From DATLFP01 sp035540955 (GTDB lineage: Bacteria > Actinomycetota > Acidimicrobiia > Acidimicrobiales > CADCSY01), in assembly GCA_035540955.1 (NCBI GenBank), contig DATLFP010000151.1:1-6319 (forward strand): a stretch of 6,319 bases of DNA. The letters are read 5' to 3'. Below are positions 1 to 6,319 of this stretch, one piece after another. Below the pieces are notes generated by a model. It made no database searches. It was not told the DNA's origin and was given only the letters and a program-made list of their open reading frames with translations. A program made the translations under genes and the position numbers. How positions within the stretch are numbered: position 1 is the first letter of the stretch; every line of letters begins with the position of its first letter.

Positions 1-618
1 CTCATCACCACCGAGTGGCTGCCGGCGGTTCCCGGCCTCGTCGACCGGCTCTCGGCGCCCGGTGCCGCGGTAACCGAGGTCGGCTGCGGCGAGGGATGGG
101 CCGCCATCGCGCTGGCCCGGGCGTTCCCCGAGGTGCAGGTCTTCGCCGTCGACACCGACGAGGCGTCGATCGCCGCCGCCCGCCGCAACGCCGCCGAGGC
201 CGGACTGGCTGACCGCGTCCGCTTCGAGGTGGGCGACGCCGCCGGCGCCGTCGCCGCCGAGCACGCCGGCCGCTACGACCTCGTGTGCGGCTTCGAGATG
301 CTGCACGACGTCGGCGATCCCGTCGGCGTGCTCCGCGCCGCCAAGCAGGCGGCCAAGGCCGACGGCGTGGTCCTGTTCGCCGACGAGCGGGTGCCGGAGG
401 AGTTCTCGGCGCCGGGTGAGCTGCTCGATCGGTTCTTCTACTCGGCCAGCGTCCTCCACTGCCTGCCGGTGGGCATGGCCGACCAGCCGTCGGCGGGGAC
501 CGGGACGGTCATGCGGCCGGCGACCCTCGAGCGGTACGCCGCCGACGCCGGGTGCCGCGGCGTGGAAGTGCTCCCCATCGAGCACGACTTCTTCCGCTTC
601 TACCGGATCGAGATCTGA
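1..618 (+). CDS. Class I SAM-dependent methyltransferase, Rv2258c-like (5' partial)
   Basis: This is the C-terminal 205 residues of a protein that starts before the window; the frame is open from base 1 to the TGA at 616-618. It should transfer a methyl group from S-adenosylmethionine to an unidentified, probably small-molecule, substrate in the cytoplasm. Seen directly: the SAM-binding motif I EVGCGEG at residues 26-32 of the visible part, the acidic residue ending strand 2 (VDTD, D51), motif II GD at 78-79, and YDLV followed by a MLHD segment near 92-103. The C-terminal part (FFYSAS, then FFRFYRIEI at the end) resembles Mycobacterium Rv2258c-type methyltransferases, as I remember them. In that family a winged-helix domain precedes the Rossmann fold, so one probably lies just upstream, but this is inference. 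The fold call is firm and the substrate is unknown. The next gene starts 75 bases downstream on the same strand. Confidence 0.9.
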   Translation, partial: LITTEWLPAVPGLVDRLSAPGAAVTEVGCGEGWAAIALARAFPEVQVFAVDTDEASIAAARRNAAEAGLADRVRFEVGDAAGAVAAEHAGRYDLVCGFEMLHDVGDPVGVLRAAKQAAKADGVVLFADERVPEEFSAPGELLDRFFYSASVLHCLPVGMADQPSAGTGTVMRPATLERYAADAGCRGVEVLPIEHDFFRFYRIEI

Positions 619-648
619 GCGCGGTTGGCCCGTCGGCATGCGGGCGAT

Positions 649-663
649 GGGGCAAGATGCCCC
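649..663. repeat. Perfect 6-bp inverted repeat in the methyltransferase-channel gap
   Basis: GGGGCA (649-654), AGA (655-657) and TGCCCC (658-663) form a perfect 6-bp stem with a three-base loop, about 30 bases before the GTG start of the K+ channel gene. No T-tract follows, so it does not look like an intrinsic terminator. The loop region CAAGAT (653-658) is also a weak match to an actinobacterial -10 box (A-N-N-N-T retained), so the symmetry could be an operator overlapping a promoter. The repeat is certain; any function is speculative, because a hairpin this size arises easily in DNA this GC-rich. Confidence 0.35.
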
Positions 664-693
664 GATGCACCTGCCGGCGGGCCGGCCGATCCG

Positions 694-2373
694 GTGAAGT
701 CCCTCGGCTTCATCCTCAGCTACCTCGCCACACCGCAGGCTCGGCGGAGCGTGCGGATCTTCGGGTTCATGCTGCTCCTGCTGGCCGCGATCGTCGCGGT
801 GTACAGCACCGTCTTCCACGAGGTCATGGCCTACGAGGGGCAGCGCCACAGCTGGCCGACGGCCGTGTACTGGACGCTCGTCACGATGTCGACGCTCGGT
901 TACGGCGACATCGCCTTCCAGTCGGACCTCGGCCGCACGTTCTCGGTGATCGTCCTCCTCTCGGGATCGGCGTTCATCCTCGTGCTCCTGCCCTTCACCT
1001 TCATCCAGTTCGTGTTCGTGCCGTGGATGGAGTCGAGCCAGCGGGCCCGCGCTCCTCGCGAGGTGGACCCGAGCGTGAAGGGCCACGTGATCCTCACCGG
1101 CGTCGGGTCGATCGAGTCAGCCCTCGTGACCCGGCTCGAGCGGGCCCAGATCCCTCACGTGACCCTGGTGGCCGACATCGACGAGGCGCTGAAGCTCCAC
1201 GACGAGGGTCATCGCGTGATGCTCGGCGAGCTCGACGACCCGGAGGCGTTCCGGCACGCGGGCGTCGAGCGCGCCGCGCTCGTGGCGGCGACCGAAGGCG
1301 ACACCACCAACACCAACATCGCGTTCACGGTGCGGGAGATCTCCGAGTCGGTGTCGATCGTGGCCGTCGCCAACAGCGAGGCCTCGGTCGACGTGCTCCA
1401 GCTCGCGGGCTGCGACCACGTGCTGCGGTTGGGCGACATGCTCGGTCGTGCCCTCGCCCGCCGCGTGCTCGTGCCGGACGGTCGCAGCCACGTCGTCGGC
1501 GAGCTCGGGGAGCTGCTGGTGGCGGAGGCCACGACGCCCGCCGCCTACCTCGACAAGCCACTGTCCGAGTCGCGGCTGCGTCAGCGCACGGGGCTGACGG
1601 TGGCCGGCGTGTGGAACCGGGGCCAGCTCGAGGTGGCGCGGCCGGAGACCGTGCTCACGTCGTCGAGCATCGTCGTGCTCGCCGGGTCGCGCGAGCAGCT
1701 CGACACCTACGACGAGCTGTTCGCCGTCGAGCGCACGGTGACGGCGCCGGTCGTGATCATCGGTGGTGGCCGAGTCGGCCGGGCGGCGGCGCGCAACCTG
1801 ACGGCGGCCGGGCTCGACTACCGCCTGATCGAGCAGCAGGCCGACCGGGTGCGCGACCCCGAGCGCTACGTGGTCGGCGACGCCGCCGACCTCAAGGTGC
1901 TGGAGGAGGCCGGCATCCACCGCACGTCGTCGGTGATCATCACCACCCACGACGACGACGTGAACGTCTACCTCACGATCTACTGCCGTCGCCTGCGGCC
2001 CGACGTGCAGATCATCGCCCGGTCCCGTCTCGATCGGAACGTGACCACCCTGCACCGGGCGGGCGCCGACGCCGTCCTCTCCTACGCGTCGACGGGCGCC
2101 AACGCGATCTGGAACGTCCTCAGCTCGGACAACACCGTGCAGATCGCCGAGGGGCTCGACGTCTTCCGCGTGCCGGTGCCGCCGGAGCTCGCCGGGCGCA
2201 CGCTCGAGAAGTCGAACATCCGGGAGACGACGGGCTGCACCGTGGTCGCCGTCGCCGAGGGTGAGCGGTTCCGCTCGAACCCCGACCCGCGAGCGCCGCT
2301 GCCGCCCGATGCCGAGCTGGTCCTCATTGGCGACAGCGAGTCGGAGCACCGCTTCCTCAGCCGGTACCGATGA
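694..2373 (+). CDS. Two-TM potassium channel subunit with tandem RCK domains
   Basis: Predicted inner-membrane K+ channel subunit of 559 residues, gated by cytoplasmic ligand-binding RCK domains. TM1 is about residues 22-41. The pore helix and selectivity filter TLGYGD lie at 67-72, and TM2 is about 83-109. RCK1 begins near 130 with the motif GVGSIE (136-141), and its TrkA-C part is about 268-346. RCK2 begins near 352 with a canonical GGGRVG (357-362) and an acidic residue, E380, at the end of the second strand. A final TrkA-C part spans about 480-559. One pore plus two RCKs per chain is the GsuK-like layout; four subunits would give the eight-RCK gating ring. RCK1 lacks the third glycine, so it probably binds no dinucleotide, whereas RCK2 looks NAD(H)-competent. 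I chose GTG694 because the in-frame extension back to TTG625 is low-complexity Gly/Pro/Arg and crosses a hairpin. No strong Shine-Dalgarno sequence is visible. Confidence 0.93.
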   Translation: MKSLGFILSYLATPQARRSVRIFGFMLLLLAAIVAVYSTVFHEVMAYEGQRHSWPTAVYWTLVTMSTLGYGDIAFQSDLGRTFSVIVLLSGSAFILVLLPFTFIQFVFVPWMESSQRARAPREVDPSVKGHVILTGVGSIESALVTRLERAQIPHVTLVADIDEALKLHDEGHRVMLGELDDPEAFRHAGVERAALVAATEGDTTNTNIAFTVREISESVSIVAVANSEASVDVLQLAGCDHVLRLGDMLGRALARRVLVPDGRSHVVGELGELLVAEATTPAAYLDKPLSESRLRQRTGLTVAGVWNRGQLEVARPETVLTSSSIVVLAGSREQLDTYDELFAVERTVTAPVVIIGGGRVGRAAARNLTAAGLDYRLIEQQADRVRDPERYVVGDAADLKVLEEAGIHRTSSVIITTHDDDVNVYLTIYCRRLRPDVQIIARSRLDRNVTTLHRAGADAVLSYASTGANAIWNVLSSDNTVQIAEGLDVFRVPVPPELAGRTLEKSNIRETTGCTVVAVAEGERFRSNPDPRAPLPPDAELVLIGDSESEHRFLSRYR

Positions 2374-2419
2374 GCCCGGTGCGGCGCTGCCAGACTTCTG
2401 CGGTGGTGGTCGGCCGGTC

Positions 2420-3076
2420 ATGAGCGACGCAGCGACGACGTGGTGTGCGCTCTCGGAGCCGTGGCAGGTGTGCCTCGACGAGGCGTGGCGGTCGTGGGCC
2501 GCGGGATCGGCCGGCGTGGGTTGCGCCATCACCGACCCCGCGGGCGCGGTGGTCGCCACCGGGCGGAACCGGACGATGGAGCAGAAGCAGGCACCGCACG
2601 ACCTCGCCGGCACGCCCATCGCGCACGCCGAGACCGTTGCTCTGTCCCGGCTCCCGTTCGGCGACTACACGGCGCACACGCTCTACACGTCGTTCGAGCC
2701 GTGCATGATGTGCGCGAGCACGATCCTGCTCGTCGGGGTGGGCACGGTCGCCTACGCCGCCGCCGATCCGCTCTTCGAGGGCCTGCACGACTGGTTCGGC
2801 GAGCTGGAGTGGTCGGCCCGGCGCCGGCCGGAGCGGGTGGTGCTCGGCGGTCCCGCCGGGGCGTTCGCCCACCTCCTGCACCTGTCCTGGCTCACGTTCT
2901 GGATCGCCGACGGGCCCGTGGTCGAGGCCCACCGCCGCGCATCGGAGCGTCACCTCGACGCCGCCCGCGACCTCGGGCGGGACGGTCGGCTGGCGGCCGT
3001 GGCCGACGCGGGCGGTACCGCCGTCGACGCCCTGTCGGCCATCTGGGACACGGTCGTCGCCGTCGCCGCCGACTAG
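2420..3076 (+). CDS. Zinc-dependent nucleoside/cytidine deaminase-family protein
   Basis: A 218-residue cytoplasmic protein of the cytidine deaminase superfamily, predicted to hydrolyse an amino group from a nucleobase or nucleoside by a zinc-activated water. Zinc and catalytic residues are visible: H69-A-E71 (ligand His and proton-shuttle Glu) and E93-P94-C95-M-M-C98 (two Cys ligands). G48-R-N50 precedes them, at the position of the substrate-contacting Asn of TadA/GuaD proteins. The core spans about residues 10-125. The remaining ~90 residues, including a Trp/Leu-rich stretch around 155-170, are not part of the minimal fold. The N-terminal WCALSEPW and the spacing resemble a group of actinobacterial nucleoside deaminases of unknown substrate. 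It is not a standard TadA: the DPTAHAE signature reads TPIAHAE. ATG2420 is the first in-frame ATG, 46 bases after the channel stop, with only a weak GGTGGT upstream. Co-transcription with the channel gene is possible. Confidence 0.88.
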   Translation: MSDAATTWCALSEPWQVCLDEAWRSWAAGSAGVGCAITDPAGAVVATGRNRTMEQKQAPHDLAGTPIAHAETVALSRLPFGDYTAHTLYTSFEPCMMCASTILLVGVGTVAYAAADPLFEGLHDWFGELEWSARRRPERVVLGGPAGAFAHLLHLSWLTFWIADGPVVEAHRRASERHLDAARDLGRDGRLAAVADAGGTAVDALSAIWDTVVAVAAD

Positions 3077-3081
3077 GCGAT

Positions 3082-3110
3082 CTGGATTCGGGCCGCCGAG
3101 CCGGTACACT
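3082..3110 (+). promoter_or_regulatory. Candidate sigma70-type promoter for the SNF2 gene
   Basis: TACACT at 3105-3110 fits the actinobacterial -10 pattern TANNNT and is one of few AT-containing hexamers in the spacer after the deaminase stop. A weak -35 candidate, CTGGAT (3082-3087), lies 17 bases upstream but matches TTGACA at only two positions. Transcription would start near 3116-3118, giving an untranslated leader of about 100 bases before ATG3218. The -10 is reasonable and the -35 is poor. Confidence 0.35.
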
Positions 3111-3209
3111 CGTGCGGTCGGCGTCCGGGTCGAGATCCGTCTCCTCGGTGCCGCACGGGAGGACCGTCCCCCGGCCACGTCGGTGGGGGGCCACGGCGCA
3201 GGAGCGCCG
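3111..3209 (+). promoter_or_regulatory. Potentially structured 5' leader of the SNF2 gene
   Basis: This non-coding stretch holds several perfect complementary segments. CGTGCGG (3111-3117) pairs with CCGCACG (3151-3157). CGGG-A-GGA (3156-3163) pairs with TCC-CCCG (3167-3173) around a CCG loop with one bulged A. GTGG (3183-3186) can pair with CCAC at either 3175-3178 or 3191-3194, but not both. CGGCGC (3194-3199) pairs with GCGCCG (3204-3209) around the loop AGGA. It lacks the SRP RNA hallmark GGAAG-AGCAGCC and matches no riboswitch class I recognise. High GC makes chance pairing likely, so regulation is inference. Confidence 0.3.
3200..3204 (+). promoter_or_regulatory. Probable ribosome-binding site AGGAG for the SNF2 gene
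   Basis: AGGAG at 3200-3204 is the only good Shine-Dalgarno match near ATG3218. Its 13-base spacing is longer than the usual 5-9. The AGGA part is exactly the four-base loop of a perfect 6-bp GC hairpin (3194-3209). The hairpin could expose the site in the loop or hinder ribosome binding. The site supports ATG3218 as the start, together with the absence of any in-frame ATG, GTG or TTG between the preceding stop and 3218. Confidence 0.5.
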
Positions 3210-3217
3210 CACAACCG

Positions 3218-6200
3218 ATGGACGATGCCACCAGCGTCCTCGAAGCCGCCACCTGGGCTGCCGCCGAGGGCACCGCCACCGCTGATCAGCTCGCGCTGCT
3301 GCAGACCGACCCGCGCGCGTGGCGATCGACGCTGGAACGGCTCATGGACGAGACCGAGGACAGCCTCGACGCGGTGCGGGAGGCGGGGGTCACCCAGGCG
3401 GTGGCCGACTTCGAGGAGGAGCTCACCCGCCTCGAGCTGGCCTACGACCTGTTGACCCGGGCCACCGACCCGTCGAGCATCGTCGTGGCCGCCGACCCCG
3501 CCGGCGAGGTCCGGCTCCAGGCGTCGTGGGCGAACCGTGAAGTGGTGGTGTGGGCCGCCGGACCGGACACGGCGCCGGCCGACAACGACGAGCTCGCCGA
3601 CCGGCTCGAGTCGATCGGCGGGCCGGCGCTGGGGTGGAGCCTGCACGCCGGCGTGCCGCTGCCGTCCGGGGCCCGGGCGGCCGCCCTGTCGATCCCCATC
3701 GAGGAGGCCCTGGGCTGGCTGTGCGCGGTCGGCGGCGGCCTCGGCGCCGGCGACGGCCAGCGGGTGGGGACCAGCGTGCAGTGGCTCGGCCACGTCGCTC
3801 TCGCCGGCGTCCGGCTCGTGGCCCGCGGCGCCATCGTGCCCACGCTGCACCACACGAAGCGGCGCGAGCAGCGGTCGATCCCGGCTGCGGTGCGGTGGGC
3901 GCCGGCGCTCGTCGACACCGCCGGGCTCGACGAGCTCGTCACGGCCATGCCCGGACCCGTCACCGCCCTCGCCGCCGGCGAGGCGCGTGCCGTCACCCTC
4001 GACGTGCTCGGCGCCGTCGTCGACGCCATCGCCACCCAGGCGGCCAGCCGGCTGGAGCTCCCGGCGCCGCCGCCGGTGACCACCACCGCGTCGCAGGTGG
4101 CCGAGGCGGTCATCACCCGTCTCGACGGGTCGAGCTTCGACACCTCGGTGGGCGCCGCGAGCGAGGTCTCCCGCCGCCTGGAGCGGTGGGCGAAGGCGGT
4201 GACCAACGTCAGCCGGCCCCGCCTCACGGTCCAGCTCGATCCGCCCGACCGGGGCGACGCCTGGTTCCTCTCCGTGCTCGGGCCCGGCGCCGACGGGCGG
4301 CCGCTGCCCATCGAGCAGGCCCTGGCCGACAGCAAGGCCACCCAGCCACTGGCCGACGAGCTGGCCCGCCTCGAGCGGGTGCTGCCCGTGCTCCTGCGGG
4401 CCGGCGCCCTTCGGCGGGGCCAGGTGTACCTGAGCCAGGCCGAGGCGTGGGAGCTCATGACCGTCACCGGCACGTCGCTGGAGGCGGCCGGCTTCGAGGT
4501 GCGGGTCCCGGCGCTGTCGCGGCGCAAGCCGAGCGCGGGGCTGCGGCTGTTCACCGAACCCACCGGCGACACCGTGGTCGGGGCCCACCAGCTGAGCAAC
4601 GTGCGGTGGACGGCGGTGTTCGACGACGTCGAGCTCACCGCCGCCGACATCGCCCGCCTGGCGGCCGAGGCCCGGCCGCTCGTCCAGTCGCGCGGGCGGT
4701 GGGTCGAGCTCGATCGCGCCGACCTGAAGGAGGCGGCCGCCGCCCTCGCCGAGCGGTCGGCCACGACCACGATGACGGGCGCCGAGATCCTCCGCGCCGC
4801 GGTCGGGCTCGACGGCACCCCGCTGGCCGGCGGGCTCTCGGTCGAGGGCGCCGGGTGGGCGACGGACCTGCTGGCCCGGGCCCGCACGGTCGACACCGAG
4901 TCGATCACCCGCCCCGAGGGCTTCGAAGGGGAGCTGCGCACCTACCAGGCCGACGCGCTCGGGTGGCTGGCGTTCCTCGACGCCGTCGAGCTCGGCGGCT
5001 GCCTCGCGCTCGACATGGGCCTCGGCAAGACGCCCACCGTGCTGGCTCACGTGGCCCGCACCGCCGGCGGCCGCGAGAACGGCACCACGCTGGTGGTCGC
5101 CCCGCCGGCGGTGGTCGGGAACTGGGCGGCGGAGGCGGCCCGGTTCACGCCCGGCCTGCGGGTGGTGGTGCACCACGGCGCGGCCCGCTCGTCGGCCGAG
5201 GAGCTCGAGGCCGAGGTGGCGGGCGCCGACATCGTCATCACCACCTACGGCACCGCCGTGCGCGACATCGAGGCGCTCGAGCAGCACTCGTGGGATCGCG
5301 TCGTGCTCGACGAGGCGCAGGCCATCAAGAACCCGGCGAGCGAGACGGCGCAGCAGCTGCGCCGCATCCCGGCCACGATGAAGCTGGCGCTCACCGGGAC
5401 GCCGATCGAGAACGGGCTCGGCGACCTGTGGTCGATCCTCGACTTCACCAACCCCGGGCTCGTCGGGTCGCGGGCCACGTTCGTGGCCCAGCTGTCGGGC
5501 GAGGGTGAGGCGGCGCTGCGGGCGCTCAACGGCATCCTCGTGTTCCGCCGCACCAAGGCCGAGCCCGACGTGGCCGCCGAGCTGCCCGACCGGATCGACG
5601 AGCTCGATCGGTGCACGATGACCGCCGAGCAGATCGGCCTGTACCAGGCGGTGCTCGACGGCCTGGTGAAGGACACGGCGGCGGCCGGGGGCGAGCCCAA
5701 GCAGGGCGCCGTCCTCGCCGCCATCACCGCCCTCAAGCAGATCTGCAACCACCCGGCGAACTACCAGGACGACGGCCGGCCCCTCCACGGGCGGTCGGGC
5801 AAGCTGGCCCGGCTCGAGGAGATCGTCGAGTCGGTGTTCGCGGCGGGGGAGAAGATCCTGATCTTCACCCACTTCGCCACCTGGGGGATCAAGCTCGCCG
5901 CCCACCTCACCGAGGTCACCGGCGTGCCGATCTCCTGCTACCACGGCGGCTTGGCGCGGGGGCCCCGCGACGCGCTGGTGAGGGACCTGCAGACCCGCCC
6001 CGGGCCCGGCGCGCTCGTGCTGTCGCTGAAGGCAGGCGGCACCGGGCTCAACCTGACCGCCGCCAGCCACGTCGTCCTCTACGACCGGTGGTGGAACCCG
6101 GCGGTCGAGGACCAGGCGCGCGACCGGGCGTGGCGCATCGGCCAGGAGCGAACCGTCGTGTCGCACCGCCTCGTCTGCCCGGGCACGGTCGACGAGCGGG

Positions 6201-6319
6201 TCGAGGAGGTGGTGCAGGGCAAGCGCCACATCGCCGACCTGGTCCTGCCCAAGTCGAGCTCGCTGTCGGACCTGAACGCCGACCAGCTGCAGGTGGCGCT
6301 CGGGCTCGACACCCGCACC
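3218..6319 (+). CDS. SNF2-family DEAD/DEAH-box ATPase with DUF3670-like region (3' partial)
   Basis: One frame stays open from ATG3218 to the window edge (1034 codons). The protein is predicted to be a SNF2/HepA-type ATPase that translocates on DNA and remodels bound protein. Residues 1-85 are charged and helical, and 86-345 resemble the poorly characterised N-terminal half of actinobacterial relatives. About 349-520 fits DUF3670: AWELM around W411, GFEVRVP 425-431 and RGRWVEL around W495. SNF2_N carries LRTYQ (573-577), Walker A DMGLGKT (599-605), DEAQ (698-701) and TGTPIEN (726-732). Helicase_C carries ILIFTHF (880-886), KAGGTGLNL (938-946) and DQARDRAWRIGQ (965-976). All catalytic motifs are intact. 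The last visible residues (LNADQLQVALGL) resemble the family's C-terminal end, so little should be missing. In other actinomycetes a SWIM zinc-finger gene often neighbours this family; none lies upstream here. The cellular role is unknown, with DNA repair or transcription recycling possible. Confidence 0.95.
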   Translation, partial: MDDATSVLEAATWAAAEGTATADQLALLQTDPRAWRSTLERLMDETEDSLDAVREAGVTQAVADFEEELTRLELAYDLLTRATDPSSIVVAADPAGEVRLQASWANREVVVWAAGPDTAPADNDELADRLESIGGPALGWSLHAGVPLPSGARAAALSIPIEEALGWLCAVGGGLGAGDGQRVGTSVQWLGHVALAGVRLVARGAIVPTLHHTKRREQRSIPAAVRWAPALVDTAGLDELVTAMPGPVTALAAGEARAVTLDVLGAVVDAIATQAASRLELPAPPPVTTTASQVAEAVITRLDGSSFDTSVGAASEVSRRLERWAKAVTNVSRPRLTVQLDPPDRGDAWFLSVLGPGADGRPLPIEQALADSKATQPLADELARLERVLPVLLRAGALRRGQVYLSQAEAWELMTVTGTSLEAAGFEVRVPALSRRKPSAGLRLFTEPTGDTVVGAHQLSNVRWTAVFDDVELTAADIARLAAEARPLVQSRGRWVELDRADLKEAAAALAERSATTTMTGAEILRAAVGLDGTPLAGGLSVEGAGWATDLLARARTVDTESITRPEGFEGELRTYQADALGWLAFLDAVELGGCLALDMGLGKTPTVLAHVARTAGGRENGTTLVVAPPAVVGNWAAEAARFTPGLRVVVHHGAARSSAEELEAEVAGADIVITTYGTAVRDIEALEQHSWDRVVLDEAQAIKNPASETAQQLRRIPATMKLALTGTPIENGLGDLWSILDFTNPGLVGSRATFVAQLSGEGEAALRALNGILVFRRTKAEPDVAAELPDRIDELDRCTMTAEQIGLYQAVLDGLVKDTAAAGGEPKQGAVLAAITALKQICNHPANYQDDGRPLHGRSGKLARLEEIVESVFAAGEKILIFTHFATWGIKLAAHLTEVTGVPISCYHGGLARGPRDALVRDLQTRPGPGALVLSLKAGGTGLNLTAASHVVLYDRWWNPAVEDQARDRAWRIGQERTVVSHRLVCPGTVDERVEEVVQGKRHIADLVLPKSSSLSDLNADQLQVALGLDTRT

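Noticed and set aside
649..663. Rho-independent terminator after the methyltransferase
   Set aside because: The stem is only 6 bp with a 3-base loop and is followed by CGATGCAC rather than a T-tract.
625..693. TTG625 as the start of the K+ channel
   Set aside because: It would add 23 Gly/Pro/Arg/Ala-rich residues before the membrane segment and run through the hairpin at 649-663. GTG694 gives a normal short cytoplasmic N-terminus.
1117..2619. 500-codon minus-strand open frame opposite the K+ channel
   Set aside because: Composition is typical of an antisense shadow, and the plus strand carries clear RCK domains over the same bases.
3105..3217. SRP (4.5S) RNA gene after a deaminase gene, as in tadA-ffs arrangements
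   Set aside because: The conserved GGAAG tetraloop region and AGCAGCC motif are absent, and the deaminase is not a typical TadA.
3550..5508. 652-codon plus-strand frame inside the SNF2 gene
   Set aside because: The product is almost entirely Arg/Gly/Ala/Pro repeats. It is an out-of-frame reading of the SNF2 gene, whose own frame is open and motif-bearing.
2357..6229. Very long open frame on the minus strand (about 1290 codons) opposite the deaminase and SNF2 genes
   Set aside because: Its product is Gly/Arg/Pro/His-rich low-complexity sequence with no recognisable domain. The opposite strand encodes intact catalytic motifs throughout. Absence of stops is expected antisense to genes with very high third-position GC.
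1..6319. DISARM-like or other defence island (methyltransferase plus SNF2 helicase)
   Set aside because: The methyltransferase resembles small-molecule Rv2258c-type enzymes and lacks DNA-methyltransferase motifs. It is separated from the SNF2 gene by a K+ channel and a deaminase, and no DrmA/B/C, nuclease or phage-defence partner is visible.
1..6319. CRISPR array, tRNA, rRNA, insertion sequence or attachment site
   Set aside because: No regularly spaced direct repeats, cloverleaf pattern, rRNA sequence, transposase or terminal inverted repeats were seen on either strand.

Overview
The window is a very GC-rich stretch (roughly 70 % GC or more by eye) with almost every third codon position G or C. 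Four protein genes lie on the + strand. Base composition, codon use, GTG starts and the closest remembered protein families (an Rv2258c-like methyltransferase, an actinobacterial-type nucleoside deaminase, an actinobacterial SNF2/DUF3670 ATPase) point to an actinomycete chromosome. A high-GC lineage such as the Acidimicrobiia is possible, but that rank is inference. No transposase, integrase, phage gene, CRISPR array, rRNA or tRNA was seen.

Layout. Bases 1-618 hold the 3' part of a class I SAM-dependent methyltransferase whose N-terminus lies outside the window. After a 75-base gap with a perfect 6-bp hairpin, 694-2373 encodes a two-transmembrane K+ channel subunit with a TLGYGD selectivity filter and two tandem RCK (TrkA-N/TrkA-C) modules. 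After 46 bases, 2420-3076 encodes a zinc-dependent nucleoside/cytidine deaminase-fold protein with HAE and PCxxC motifs and a long C-terminal extension. A 141-base spacer (3077-3217) follows, with a candidate promoter and several possible hairpins. One of these holds the AGGA ribosome-binding core in its loop. From 3218 to the right edge runs one uninterrupted reading frame of 1034 codons: a bacterial SNF2-family ATPase with an N-terminal helical region, a DUF3670-like region and complete SNF2_N and Helicase_C motifs. It is cut only at its extreme C-terminus.

How they work together. All genes are co-directional, but they look functionally unrelated (small-molecule methylation, K+ transport, nucleobase deamination, DNA/nucleoprotein remodelling). 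The first three could share a transcript because their gaps are short. The SNF2 gene probably has its own promoter. I see no convincing evidence of a new multi-gene system. The most interesting non-coding element is the structured leader before the SNF2 gene. The most interesting protein features are the asymmetric nucleotide-binding motifs of the two RCK domains and the uncharacterised N-terminal part of the SNF2 protein.
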